Assembly (NCBI RefSeq): GCF_021155775.2
Contig: NC_060234.1
Coordinates: 33,229,026-33,293,025, forward strand
DNA length: 64,000 nucleotides
Source of the DNA: Neodiprion pinetum
Taxonomy: Eukaryota; Arthropoda; Insecta; Hymenoptera; Diprionidae
Direction: 5' to 3'
The notes under the pieces were generated by a model, which was not told where the DNA came from, ran no database searches, and saw nothing but the letters and a program-made list of their open reading frames with translations. Below, one piece after another: positions 44,801 through 56,235 of the stretch; the stretch's first letter is position 1; each line of letters opens with the position of its first letter. Position numbers and translations under genes: made by a program.

Positions 44801-47800
44801 TCTCTAAACATACAATCACTTACTTTGCTGCATTAGCATAAAGCTACGGTATAGCGCACTTCATTCAGACAGTCTGATACTATCACTTATTATTCGTTCA
44901 GGCTAAGGAATTTTACTATTTTCTTCAATCACACTATTTAACAGGTCTATGGAATTGGAAGAATGTACAAATCGTAAATGGCAGAATGCAATTCTTACCC
45001 AGCATGATATTTTCACCTCAGCTTAATTTATTTATCGGAAGTTGGTATGATATAAGCATACGAGTACACTGTATGTTAAACTTTCGTTCGGCTGAATAAC
45101 CATTTTTTTTTTACTACTGAGCTTTATCTTTGAAAGGTCTGCAGCAGCATTTGTCTGTAATTACTATACAAATGTTACATCTTTTATTGTCAGTACAATT
45201 TGAACTTTTTGTCTACCAAAGTTAACAGGTCAAAAGCTAAGACCCCACATTATATTGCATCGAATTTTCATGATCGGAACTTCATACGAAGTTGAATTTA
45301 CACAATGATGTCAAGCCTGAATGTTATACCGGCCCACGCTCATACTTATTTGCCTGGATCACTAATAGCTACCGAATAATTAGACGTATATTCTATCTCA
45401 CCGTTATTAAATGTTTGGAACTCACGTGTATTTGACTCGTTTTATTTTATTTTTATTTTTTTTTCTCAATGTCATAGCTACGTGGAACTTATACCTGTAA
45501 TTAAAAGGATGCCGTTTTATTTACATTTGTTTTTCAAAACCAAGGCGAAAAGTTATTTTTACTTGTTGTTTATGATTTTGCATGCTGAAGATTTGTGTTG
45601 TGATCTTTGTAGGTCACCTTCTTGGCCGGTATGGGCGCCACGCCTTCCAACTGTTCCTCAAAATCAAAAGTACAACCATGTCGAATCAACTCATCCAATG
45701 TCTCCTCCGTCTCCCACCCTAACTTTAATGGAATCTAGTTGTAACGAATTTTGGTCTAATTCAAGTCCAGTTTCATCCAGAAAAATGGACATCGAGGATA
45801 TACAGAGTGTTGTGAATTCGGCAGCAATAAATACGAATGTCAATATTCCTGACAATGAAATTTTTAAAGTACCGAACGGCACGGGTCTTCAATTAACGAA
45901 AAATAACAATAATAATGTTCAAAACAATAATCGTCTAGGTAGCCTTCGATTGTCTAATTTTAACGCACCTACCATGTTGCGTAAGAATTTGCAAAATATT
46001 TCTCAAAGAAATAAGTCAAATAAATCAAACACGAAAGAATCTGTACAAATTCCGCCAAATAGAATATCTACCAATAGTATCGATCAGCAGCGACGTACTT
46101 CAAAAACTTGTGATTGTATAGAAAAGAGTAACGTCACTCCGGTCGTAACTCTTATTAATCAGGCCAGGGCCGTTTCCTCTCCCGATCCACTTCATAGACC
46201 TGACACTCCCAGAGCGTCGCTACTCTCAGCGACAGCATCTCAGAGGCTCAGGTAGGTTTTATTTGAGATTTCCAATTCGTTTGCATATAGCTATTGGGTT
46301 TTTTCGTTTGCTCTTTCTGTTTTTGCATACATAATTTAAACTACTTCTTGAATTTTCATATCTTCTCATGTTTTTGTAAACTAGTTTTTTTGACATTTAG
46401 CAGCTGATTACGGACTGTCCAAAATAAATTCATGTATCGTATAGTTGTCTAGGCACCTATTTGCATTTCATCTAATCAGTTCAGGTTTATATCATTATCG
46501 TCGTTCACATAATTCGGTGGTCGCTTTTTTCATTTGCAATCTCCATTGGCATAAATGATTATTAGAGATATTGAAATCATTACATGCATACAGGCAAATT
46601 TAAGTACACGTGAAACATATTCAGTATTTTCTAAATTAAAACACTTCGGTAATGTTTCAAGATTTATTTTTAACTGAAGTATGTATCTAACTGCTATGAT
46701 TAATTTGACTTAACCTTATATTTATGAAGAGCGTTATATATCTAACGATCAATCCAGATACATATTTCAGATTTCGGGCAACAAGTTTATGTTCCAATCA
46801 TTGATGAGTAGTAAATAAGTGCCTTTTAATAAATTCTTGCCTATTATCAGTTACTAGTGTCCAGGAGAACTTGTTGGCTGATGCTTTGTTATTTGATTTT
46901 CTGCAGCATGCATCTACTTAGAAATGGATTTCTCATGTACACAGCATTTTTTAAATGACTATATTTTCTTCCCCCTTTGTCGATGAACAATCATTCACAT
47001 CATCTCCATAATCTGAACACTTTGTTACTTATATACTTTAACAAATTACTAAAAATACATCATGCCATCTACAACACAAACAGAAATAGGAATCAGATAT
47101 CGAAATAATACTCACTATGTGTATAAAAACATTGTTTTAACTTATCAGTAGTTTGTAGGTCTTTGTTAGCGAAATTTTGAAGACAGATGGTTGATGTAAT
47201 GTAGCTCAAATGCGCCCAATAGCACATGTTGTGCTAATATTATTTGATGCTAATTAATTTCTATGCCAGCCTTCACATCAGTTAGTTTCAATAATCAAAA
47301 CGTAATGTAGCTCAATTTATTATTACTTTTAATCAATGGAACATGTGGGTGCTTCAGAATTGTTTTATTCCTCAACATTTATCAGATTCAAAATTCGCAC
47401 ATGTTTACAAGTGAAACTGAGGCAGTTTATTTTATTTTTTTTTTCACACATGAATGTACAATGTGTATCCATGCCAACAAGTGAATTACGTGGACTGAAT
47501 TTTGAGTTGTCAGAACTTCGTTGAAGTTAAAATTATGTTCCAGCTTCTTCTCCTCTAGTTGTCTTTTCATTTGGCGTGATATAGCACTTGGCAGTAAATA
47601 ATATTTGATAATTATTTTAAAATTGACATGAAATTATAAGCGTGCTCAACATTTGAATCCTGTTGTCAAACCTTACAGCAATGTTTTGCTTAATTTACAG
47701 TACAGTAAACTTTGATATCGAATGACCTCAAATATGTTTGTTCAAGTGATAGTTTTGGCACCAAAGATCCAAAAAAATACCTTCTTATTTTTAAGTATTC

Positions 47801-49449
47801 AGTCAATGAAATTTACTGACATGTGTACTTGCTTGGCAAAAAAATCACCCAATGTTCATTCCGAGCATTTAAACTAAGGAGATTAACACTTTGAGTCATA
47901 AAAATTGATCAAATATAAGTGTTCCAATCTTACACGGTGCCAGTTCGTATCAGGTGGCAGCTCCTAGTTAGGACGCTTTGAATCCTTTCAGGGGTATTGG
48001 AGGCGGTCATAGAAAATTACTGGACGGGGCTGGTGGAAAACTCGCCACCGTAGCAACTAGCCCGGATTCTGAGGAGCCCTCGGAAATACTTGAGGCTACT
48101 GCTACTACCACTGCGCATAGGCGAAACAGCGTCACCCCACCGTCAGTCCATGCCCTTGTGTATATATGTTTTCTATTTTAGTGAATGGCTGTAGTGCTTA
48201 AACAAGTCTACCTCTTTTCATATTACTACGGATTTTGCCAAAAATTATCTTTATATGTACTTGGCGCAATTCATCGACTGAAGAATATTTTATCACATGA
48301 TTACATTAAATTAATACAACTAAAATGGCTTCGGTACTGCTTGGAAGTCGCTTTTAGGTCTAATAAGTGTTGGCTTGAATAAATCTGATCTATCTCGCCC
48401 GCTAATGCTTATCATCTTACCTTATGAAAATTTATTGTCCATTATCTGATGTTCTTCAACAATCATAATATATTCATGCATGAAATTTCAATAAACTAAT
48501 GCTTTTAATACTATGCTCGATTAGTTGCTTGGGTTTATGAAATGCTTCCAGTAGAAACCAACAGTTTTACTACCGATATATGATACTCGTAAAATAATGG
48601 TACGTATTCTGCTCACATCGTAGTATGTTGATTTCATCTGTATTGGCCCATCCATTCACTCCGATGTAACATTGTGATACTCTTCTTTATGTTCTGGTTT
48701 GTTTTTTTCACGTCACGATTTTTTCGAAGGCTGTTAGTTCTAATGTTAATTTTGTGAACCCACCAAAGTGTTGGACTTTTTATTCATAATTGATTATTTT
48801 CTGCCTTTCCACCTGTCATACTTTGAATGTAGACTTTATTTAGCCATAGAAGCACCATCGCTAAGTCACAGCTGTTTAGCATGAGCAGCAAGCACATGGT
48901 TGATATTAGTGCATTATATGTAACTATAATGAAGTGGATCATAATCAAAACTAAACTTTAGAAATCCTTCCGGTGGATCTGGCCTAAGTGAAACTGGTTC
49001 TTTGGATCGAGCCAAGGCAGCACTTGAACGCAGAAAAAAGGCTGAAGATGGCAACATCAATCCCATTCTATGCAGAGTCGAAGTGACAAGGCCAAACGCT
49101 GATTCGTTGATAAATGAGTTATTGAAAGCGACAAATTTAGACCAATCAGATCTTGAAAGTGCGGAAAGTGAGTATTTTTCATTACATTAAACAAGAGATT
49201 TTAAGTCGCTACATAATGAAAATAAAATGCGACAGTTCGTTACCCTGTTCGTCAATTGGAGTAAGTCTGTATGTTATATAAAATGCAGTGGAATTTTTCG
49301 AAATATTCCAAATTATGTTTCTTTCAGCATCTGGATTACAACTATTCATAGCAAAAGATGGCACCACGGCACTGGGCAGTCATGAGGTAAAGAGTCAAAT
49401 GCCAGCTGGAGTGTTTAAGCAAGTTGTAATGGAAGATAACAACAGGTAA
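4430..49449 (+). CDS. EEIG1: EEIG1/FAM102 family protein with N-terminal C2 (NT-C2) domain, nine coding exons
   Basis: Coding exons: 4430-4575, 42353-42473, 42716-42906, 43015-43220, 43778-43997, 45613-46251, 47992-48141, 48962-49167, 49328-49449. All phases agree and sum to 666 residues plus TAA. The start MAFMMKKKKYKFSVEVGLEE closely matches the vertebrate FAM102A N-terminus. Residues about 8-150 form the NT-C2 domain, with blocks LEELTAVPF, RLLDGG, EEVQEH, FTDLNLAEFAGAG, LLEGYDARHRQDNS and MLSGDILFK. A serine-rich block with SGHSRNSS (about residues 255-294) and a C-terminal block SGLQLFIAKDGTTALGSHE are also family hallmarks. The large exon at 45613 encodes an Asn/Ser-rich, low-complexity middle that is longer than in vertebrates. 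NT-C2 proteins are membrane-associated adaptors; C. elegans SYM-3 acts in epidermal attachment and mammalian EEIG1 in RANK signalling. The exon 7 donor is GTCAGT, which is weak but gives the only phase that fits. The TAA lies inside a possible donor (CAG|GTAAC), so a longer isoform is possible. Upstream 5'UTR exons are unknown. Confidence 0.93.
5787..6631. mobile_element. Non-autonomous foldback DNA transposon (MITE-like) with about 335 bp inverted arms
   Basis: The left arm (about 5787-6129) and right arm (about 6300-6631) are near-perfect reverse complements, differing by a few substitutions and one small replacement near 5807-5821. Outer ends read GTCGAGGAAATAAAGCA and its complement, each flanked by TA, as expected for a TA-targeting Tc1/mariner-type insertion. 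The spacer 6130-6299 holds a diverged direct copy of part of the left arm (the GGGGGTTTTTGGGG and GGCAACCGTCTCCGAGGTAC blocks recur about 142 bp later). There is no transposase. The arm pairs are so similar that the element is either recent or gene-converted. The two mirror-image open frames of 60 codons in the arms are by-products of the palindrome. Confidence 0.85.
6840..7245 (+). repeat. Dispersed repeat, copy A (unclassified)
   Basis: This stretch shares ordered blocks with 11560-11895: TTGTTTNTTGGTACAA, ATCGATCAACATGAATNATTTGA, CACGGAGA and AGTAACCANNGACTGGATT, with similar spacing. The copies are old and diverged. No terminal repeats or coding capacity were recognised. Confidence 0.55.
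8785..8872. repeat. Polypurine (GA)n microsatellite ending in a G run
   Basis: Impure GA repeats are followed by an almost pure (GA)n stretch and about ten consecutive G before the sequence returns to complex DNA. A second short (GA)n lies at about 9099-9116. Mirror-type polypurine tracts like this can adopt triplex DNA. Confidence 0.9.
9963..10011. repeat. GGA-rich purine tract
   Basis: The tract consists of imperfect GAG/GGA triplets on the plus strand. It is a simple sequence repeat with no coding evidence. Confidence 0.7.
11560..11895 (+). repeat. Dispersed repeat, copy B (unclassified)
   Basis: This copy is collinear with 6840-7245 (shared ATCGATCAACATGAAT and AGTAACCATGGACTGGATT-type blocks). 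It runs into a GC-richer stretch at about 11890-12110 that has a 122-codon open frame but no recognisable protein. Confidence 0.55.
12456..12522. repeat. Perfectly ended hairpin with about 25 bp arms
   Basis: The arm AATTGAGCCCCTCTGTG...CAACAACTT faces AAGTTGTTG...CACAGGGGGGCTCAATT across a loop of about 7-8 nt. The pairing has one mismatch and a bulge of about five bases. The roughly 67 nt size resembles a microRNA precursor or a tiny foldback element. I do not recognise either arm as a known insect microRNA. Confidence 0.6.
15056..15455. repeat. Clustered inverted AATCGATTA motifs
   Basis: Self-complementary TAATCGATTA-type units are packed at 15057-15110 and again, in the opposite sense, at 15371-15455. 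They bracket about 260 bp of AT-rich DNA. This looks like the ends of a small old foldback element or a cluster of homeodomain-type TAAT sites. Confidence 0.5.
16161..16188. repeat. (TA)n microsatellite
   Basis: Pure alternating TA run inside intron 1. Confidence 0.9.
17688..17735. repeat. CT-rich microsatellite
   Basis: Impure CT/CCCT repeats on the plus strand, within intron 1. Confidence 0.8.
18459..18501. repeat. AT-rich TATATG-type microsatellite
   Basis: Imperfect TATATG/TATA repeats, within intron 1. Confidence 0.8.
26770..26995. repeat. Degenerate dispersed repeat, copy A
   Basis: This is low-complexity sequence built from variants of TAGAATNTNNAAAAT in one direction and its complement in the other. 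It shares TTTGAAAATTCGACATT and neighbouring blocks with 28560-29010, which suggests a family of short palindromic elements. Confidence 0.5.
28121..28144. repeat. (GT)n(AT)n microsatellite
   Basis: A short GTGTGTGT run passes directly into alternating AT. Confidence 0.85.
28560..29010. repeat. Degenerate dispersed repeat, copy B, with inverted ends
   Basis: The block carries CATTTTGACGGTTCTATA at about 28698 and its near reverse complement at about 28980-29005. The left half is roughly complementary to the right half. It shares TTTGAAAATTCGACATT with the copy at 26770-26995. No coding capacity is seen. Confidence 0.55.
29168..29201. repeat. (TA)n microsatellite
   Basis: Alternating TA run with one interruption. 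Confidence 0.85.
32469..32490. repeat. (CA)n microsatellite
   Basis: About ten CA units, preceded about 60 bp upstream by a short ACGCC tandem. Confidence 0.85.
36776..36798 (+). other. Strong G-quadruplex motif
   Basis: Four runs of 6, 4, 4 and 5 G are separated by loops of 2, 1 and 1 nt on the plus strand, that is, the EEIG1 sense strand of intron 1. This exceeds the usual G3-plus, loop 1-7 rule. It stands out in AT-rich surroundings. Confidence 0.85.
40258..40340. repeat. AT-only tandem repeat
   Basis: Imperfect TATATATTTAATA units form a stretch of over 70 bp that is almost free of G and C. Confidence 0.85.
41606..41641. repeat. TA/GATA/GA compound microsatellite
   Basis: TATATATA is followed by GATAGATATA and then (GA)n, about 700 bp before coding exon 2 of the EEIG1 homologue. 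Confidence 0.85.
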
Positions 49450-52400
49450 CACAAAATCAATTTGACGAGTCGTCAAAATTCGCGCCACGTCACAACGTTT
49501 TCACTTGCACTGGTGCCAGAGTTGGTGTACGAAGCTTATGAACCCAGGTAGTAATAAGACTATCATAGTGATTAAGTCAAATACTGATTCATGAATTTTG
49601 CATAACATTTCAGTTGATAATGTTAAGTGCAAGAAAATATATTAGATGCTGAGAATATTCACAAACAAGCAGTCTCTCCTCAAAATTTCTTTGGAAGTAG
49701 AAACCTACTCATCCCTGAAAATAGCATTTCTTAATACCTTATAGTCTATACCTTATAGTCTATACCTAAGAACTCTCTATGAAACGAAGTGATAGACTTA
49801 CAGACTATTAATACGATTATCAATAGCAAACGGATAATTCGTATTTTCATGGTATTTGTCACTCGTATCTAATGGTTCCTTAAGTTACTCGACACATCCA
49901 AGGGAACTTCGACGAGAATGTAATTTGCTACGATGAATCGATTTTGACATAAGACTGCATCTGTATTTTGAACAGAAGTTACTTCTCGGTACCCACTCAT
50001 TGCGTATCAGACTATACAAATAATTCTTGTAAAAATGATGAAGAATATCAAAATTTTTGTTGTTACTTGGAAACGTATTATAATTTATAAGCGAACTACA
50101 AATATGCAAACATTCTCTCCTCAAGATCTTATAGTTAAACGTCGAACCTTAACAGTATCCTTTTATTTACCATTTAAAAAAATGTTAAAAAAGCTTGAAC
50201 ATAATAAGTTAGACAAATGCTCCTTCAAAATATGATTAAGTGATGCTAAGCTGCAAAAAATAATTTTAATTTAAGTCGTTTTAAAATTGAAAAAGCAACA
50301 AAGTGCTTAAACAATAACATAAATATTTTCTTCCATAATAACGAAGCACAAGACGCCCCTGTGTTTCAAAATGGAAAGTTAGTCAATATTTAGCAAGATA
50401 TTCAAATGTAACAAACAATAATAGTTATAAAACAATGCGACATGGACAGATGTGAAAACTGATAAGTGTTAAACTATTAATCAATATGGAAGCTGTGTAT
50501 GCACCAACGCATCTGTCAAAATTTTCATAAAAATGAATCAAAAACGATTATAACGAATGTGTGACGTCAATTTCTTTCTATCACGTACAATGTATATATA
50601 TATATATATACACATATACATGTTGTTAAAAAATTTCATGCTCTATGGTAAAATCTGATGTGATCAAGTCTCACGGGTGTTATTTAAAATTCGTAGAATA
50701 TTGAAAATAATCGTGTACAAATTATCAAATCAGACTTGACTTGAAAATCTTGACTATACAGAAGAAAACCGGTATGTACATTTACTATCATATTAATCAA
50801 TTATTTTAACCAACAATTTATTTGTCACAAATTTCAAGCGTTATATTCTATAATGATATATTTTCAAATTCAAATATATTGATTGTTGAATATTGCATTC
50901 AGTATTGACTGAAGTTTTCACCGTTGGTGCAACCAGTTATATTATAGCAACTTGTATATAAATAGAATAGTAATTGTTATGTAGCTAAATGGCAGGTGTT
51001 ATACATTCTCTGTATTTAAATCTATACCGTGTATATTACTGTTGGTATGGTACTCAAATTGGCTCACGTGTGTCAGTGCGTGTGTAAAATAATGTATGTA
51101 TGTTTTAACTTCGAACGTGTGTGATAGTATCAGTTTCCGTTCTTCAATCTTAAGTAAAAATTTGCAAGTTAGATACGATATATTATCATGTTATAGAAAT
51201 TCATAAAATTGTATTGACATTGTGAACAGTCACGATTGGCAATGTAACACGTCGTTTGGTAATAATAACTACTGGCAACGAACTAAAAAAGTGTATCAGC
51301 TATATAAATGCTAGTTATTATGAAATCTAGATACTGAGTAGGAGCTTATAGATTCCATCGCATAAATTGAGTTCTGTATATTTCTTGAGTTTCACGCATT
51401 TACTGTATCGACATACACATATTTCAAAAACGATAATTAGTCTGGTGATTCATGCAGCTCATTATTTTTGCTAATAATGATAAACTTAAATTAGTTATTA
51501 ATGTGACAATTTTGAAATATCGATACCAGTGTTACTGCTAGAAAATAATAATTTATTAAATTGTAGGTAATAAATAATCATAGTTAATATCGAATGTTTG
51601 AAATGATTTTTCTCATATGTATATTACTTCAATTTTTTCTCGTCACTTAATGCCAAGGTCGGAGTCACACTATGTGAAATATTCGTAACATAAATGCATC
51701 AAGCACAGTAAACCCTGTATTTTTTTTTACCTGTTATTTACCTTTCCTAAATTCGTCGCACCAATATATTTATTTCTGGCGTGGACTCGAAGAAATTATC
51801 CAGTTTTTCCGACAACTCCAATAATTGTAACACAACTTAAGCAACCCTTGGTTTCAAACATCTCCAGAGTTGTATAAAAGAAATGCAGGCGTTACTGTAG
51901 CAACTATAACTATTTTAATGGTTTGGGTTACTTTAAGAACGTCACGCAGAAGAATTGATAAGTTTTTTTTTTTCTTTTTTTACAAGAAGTTACGTTTGAC
52001 TTGTGAAACCAATGTTAAGCGTTGTGATATTTTACATGATTGTAATAATTAATATTACGGTGTTGTTATTGTACTGTAATATGAGTTAACTCTGGCCCAA
52101 AAATTTTTCAACAAATGTTTGTTTATTAATTTTTAGATTAATTTCTATAATTTACTGTTGTTGACACTTCATGTATCTAATTATGCGGAAGGAGAAGAAC
52201 TTCCATGTGCTGATAATAAGATAACATGCTGAAAACCAGAAATCCGATTTAATTAAAAAATTTGAATGACTTCATTACTCTCTTATGGTTACCGAGTAAT
52301 ACGCTACGGTAAAGTACGATACTATACTTGCAGGAACACAAAAAAAATTGCCCCCATTTTTCATAATGTTATCGTATTACAATCGTCGAGGTATGAAATA

Positions 52401-52974
52401 TATTCTTATACAAATTCACTGCAAAATGGGGGAAAAAGCTAACCGCAAATTTTACAACAGCAATCAATTAGCTGAAACAATTTCACAGAGACACTTAAAT
52501 TATAACTACGCGTAGTCTGAAATATCATGATCTAAAATGTGCAATAAAACTGTAAACAGTTAGAAAGGGTTTTAACAAGAGCTTGTACCGAAATTTGGTG
52601 GGTAAGGAAGAATATCCAAGAGGTTGACGGACAAACAGGTGCAATTTACAAAGTTAAGCCCCACGCATCAATGAAACTAATATTCATTCGTCAGACGCAA
52701 AGAACATAAGTCAGCAATAATTTAGTTATTCTGATCCAAATTCGACGGGTAATTACAAACGTTGTTTCTGATGGTAACATAAATCGTACTCGTCTCTTAA
52801 TTTGTTTCACGTCGTCACCACGGTAAATTCTGTTTTATCGACTGCAGTAGCTCATGCACATGAGGCATGTGTATTAGGCATGTGTAAGTAAGTTTCTCTG
52901 ATCTGAAAATACGTATGATCGTGTGTGCGCGCGCAATGAATCAGACTCCAGTATCGTGTATTCCGAATTCGAGG
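49450..52974 (+). other. EEIG1 3' untranslated region and spacer before RSU1
   Basis: No gene is visible in these 3.5 kb, which are AT-rich and very poor in CpG. Candidate AATAAA polyadenylation signals lie at 51569-51574 and 52543-52548, so the EEIG1 3'UTR could exceed 2 kb. A 14 bp unit TACCTTATAGTCTA repeats a little over twice at 49735-49766, and a (TA)n lies near 50592-50610. From about 52740 the CpG content rises, marking the probable RSU1 promoter. Confidence 0.55.
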
Positions 52975-55334
52975 ATGTCAAAGGCAAAGAAAGTAATCGA
53001 TGAGGCCCGAGAAAACCAAAATCCTGAGCTGGATTTGGCTGATAAGGGCATTTCCACATTCGAGGAAATGCCCGGACTGCGTGAGTAAAATACGCTTGCA
53101 CCCTTCACTTGATCATTGCCAAATTAGGCAACTTGTCAAGACTGGTTTTTTGCACCAACAAAACTACACACTGCCATTAGGGCTACTCATGGGCGTGGAC
53201 AGCCCTGTACTATTTATACAAATACGTGCTGTTACTGTTGATCAGATTTCCTTATATTTATTTCCCAATTAAGTTCTGGATGCTCATTTAGAGAAAAAAT
53301 GACAACTCAAAAACTCATTAACCATATATCGCATATCATTCAACAACCTATGTTTATTGCGTAAAAATAGTCCTTTCAAATACAGCTGATCATAATTTTC
53401 AGATCATCTTTGTACTTGTTCAAACTATTTCTTGTTTGAACTCTTCATACAATGACTACTATATATTACAACATCGAAACCGAATTATCATTAATCTTAT
53501 CGTGTCATTCTTCATAATTTTGCATTTATTTTAAATTGTATTTTTTCAGTGAATATGCTGCAGATAACCAGGCTGACGCTCAGTCACAATAAACTTCAAG
53601 GTACATATGTAGAGAAAATTCATGTATTGCCAACCTGTTCGATCCTACCGTATTATGCATGTCACAGCAAGTAATGGAATGATAATTTTTCAGTTGTTCC
53701 ACCTGGTTTGGCAAATTTAATCAATTTGGAAATTTTGAACCTGTTCAATAATCACATCACTGAACTTCCAATTTCCTTATCACAAATGCCTAAGTTAAGA
53801 ATCCTCAACGTTGGGTACGTAACTGCGCGGCGATAAAGACGATATTTCAAAATGTACATAGTTACATTGATAATTTTAACTAACGCTATTTTGATCTCGG
53901 TATATCCACTTCTGTTTATATTTTTTGTTTATATTGTACATGAATTCTAGTCTGTATGTTATTGAAAATAAAATCTGCAATGATTGTCTATGATGATAAG
54001 GACGATAACTTCAATGCAACATTTTTTGAACTTATAGCCTAGCTACTTATGTTGAATCAATTTCATTTTGTATCGCTGAATCAACACCAACTTGTATCTG
54101 CTATTTGATAAAAACCTTTATATTCTAAGAAAAAAACACAAACAGGTAATAGGCTTCTAATTCTAAATAGTATGTTATCCTATTTTTCAGAATGAATAGA
54201 TTAGATTCCCTTCCACGAGGGTTTGGTGCCTTCCCAGTGCTCGAGGTCTTGGATCTCACATATAATAATTTGAGTGAAGAAAATTTACCTGGAAACTTTT
54301 TTATGATGGGTAATCAATTAATTTCATACATTACAATAATTAATTCATTATTGATTATATGCACAATGCATACCCTAATTCTACTTTGTTTCCTCCAGAG
54401 ACCTTGAGAGCATTGTATCTTGCCGATAACGATTTTGAATACCTGCCCCCTGAGATTGGCCAGTTGAAAAATCTGCAAATTGTAATAATTCCATCATACT
54501 GTATGAAATGAGAATACTCATAAGCAACACTGATAAACTACGAAATATACTGAATAATAATTTATTTTACAGCTTGTGCTCAGGGAAAATGATCTGATTG
54601 AGCTACCTAAGGAAATTGGCGAACTTACCCGACTTCGAGAACTTCACATTCAAGGCAACCGACTAACAGTTTTACCACCAGAGATAGGTAAATTGATACT
54701 CTGCAGCTAATTGCGTACCATATCAGTATACTTGTATCGGTGAAATTCTTAACTACCTATAAATTTGAATTGCCTTACATACGCGGGTCGTCCCAAATGT
54801 ATCCTATTGCTGTATAACTTGTATTGCTGAGCTCGTGAATGCTTTCTCTTTATTCATTTTCCCTAGCAGAATGTAGGTGACTAGCCCTGTGATAAGCTGT
54901 ATGGTAACATTAATAGTTTTAAACTTACTTCACAGGTAATTTAGATTTGGTGAGTAACAAAGCAGTGTTCAGAATGGAATTCAATCCTTGGGTTACCCCT
55001 ATTGGAGATCAATTGCAAGTAGGAATTTCTCACGTGATTGATTATATTCGTTCGGAGACCTACAGATAGTAAGTGTAATTGGAAAATGAACAACAATTAA
55101 TCAGTATACCCATCCATTATCGAATGTGTGATGGTTCTAGGCCCATTTTCAGACCTACAAGTTCCTGTAATAATAGGGAAATACGTTAAATTTTTCAAGT
55201 AAAATATCCAGTTAAACAATAGATGGTAATTATTATTTTATTTTTACAGCCTCTATAATCGTCACCTCAGTGCAAAAGGACCTCCGCCACCAATTGAGAA
55301 TGATAAAAGCAAGAAAATCTCTCGTGCTCGCTAA
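52975..55334 (+). CDS. RSU1: Ras suppressor protein 1 (leucine-rich repeat protein; fly icarus), eight exons
   Basis: Coding exons: 52975-53080, 53550-53600, 53694-53814, 54191-54309, 54399-54481, 54573-54687, 54936-55068, 55250-55334. Phases agree and sum to 270 residues, close to the 277 of human RSU1. The protein opens MSKAKKVIDEARENQNPELD and contains about seven leucine-rich repeats of the LxxLxLxxNxLxxLPxxI type. Stretches nearly identical to RSU1 include MNRLDSLPRGFGAFPVLEV, LDLTYNNLSEENLPGNFF, LRALYLADNDFE, LPKEIGELT, LHIQGNRLTVLPPEIGNLDL and NPWVTPIGDQ. The C-terminal YIRSETYRYLY segment caps the repeats. RSU1 binds the LIM5 domain of PINCH and joins the ILK-PINCH-parvin complex at integrin adhesions. 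Flies lacking it (icarus) have wing blisters. The spacing of repeats is intact, with no sign of decay. Confidence 0.96.
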
Positions 55335-56235
55335 ATGAGATTAATGTGACAAAATCAACTTATATAATTACAGTTTTAATGCCAATGACTAATCGTTAAT
55401 ATATCTAAATTTATTAATTTGTACATTACCACAAATTGATCATCAGATATATCAGATCACGTGGTGCCTTATGCCAAGTCAACTGCCTTAAAATTCTGAA
55501 TCGTTACTTGTATTAATATTTTTTTATTAATGTTATGCTTATATTTTTTATAACAAATTTAAAACTAAATTAAATATGTAGAATATTTCGGTGAGTCTAT
55601 AATGTTTTAATACATTAACAAATGAAATTCACCATAGCCACGGGTATTAATTTTTTCCGTTAAGTTATTCTTGCTCATACAGGTTACAGTCGTAATTTAT
55701 TTCTGTCATGTAATAATGCTAAGAAATCGAACTCTGACTGCGTTTACGATAAAAATTTTATCCAGCTTTGATGAGAATCTTAAATTGATGCGCAAAATGA
55801 ATCTCCGCCAAGTTGTAACACTTCGTGCATTTTAATTACCTACTATTAATATGAAATGAATAAATATGATGGTGCAAATAATTTATTGATCTATAGTGGA
55901 TATCTTTCACATTACACTTGTTGAGCCTCTAATTGGCACGCACAACAATTCACTCATCTATAAGTGTATGTCATTCTAAATTGTACTTTATGTATTAAAC
56001 TACCTATTAAGAAAAAATGACTTGGAAAATTTTTATTATTTATGATTTAATGACGGGGTTTCAATAAACAATTTCACATCATAAAACGTACACGTTCAAC
56101 TATTTTGCGTCAATAGCTTCAGTAGAAATGCAAAACCGTGTTTTCAGTTCGTACCGTTGACATGTTACAGTCGAGAATTGTAATATTTATGAAGCTTGTG
56201 TTAACAACTATGTTAGCAGTTTGGCTTCAATCAAG
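55335..56235 (+). terminator. RSU1 3' untranslated region and polyadenylation signals
   Basis: AATAAA occurs at 55859-55864 and again at 56063-56068, after the RSU1 stop at 55334. Either would give a 3'UTR of about 0.55-0.75 kb. The next gene starts coding at 56236, so the intergenic space is very small. The exact cleavage site cannot be read from sequence. Confidence 0.5.
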
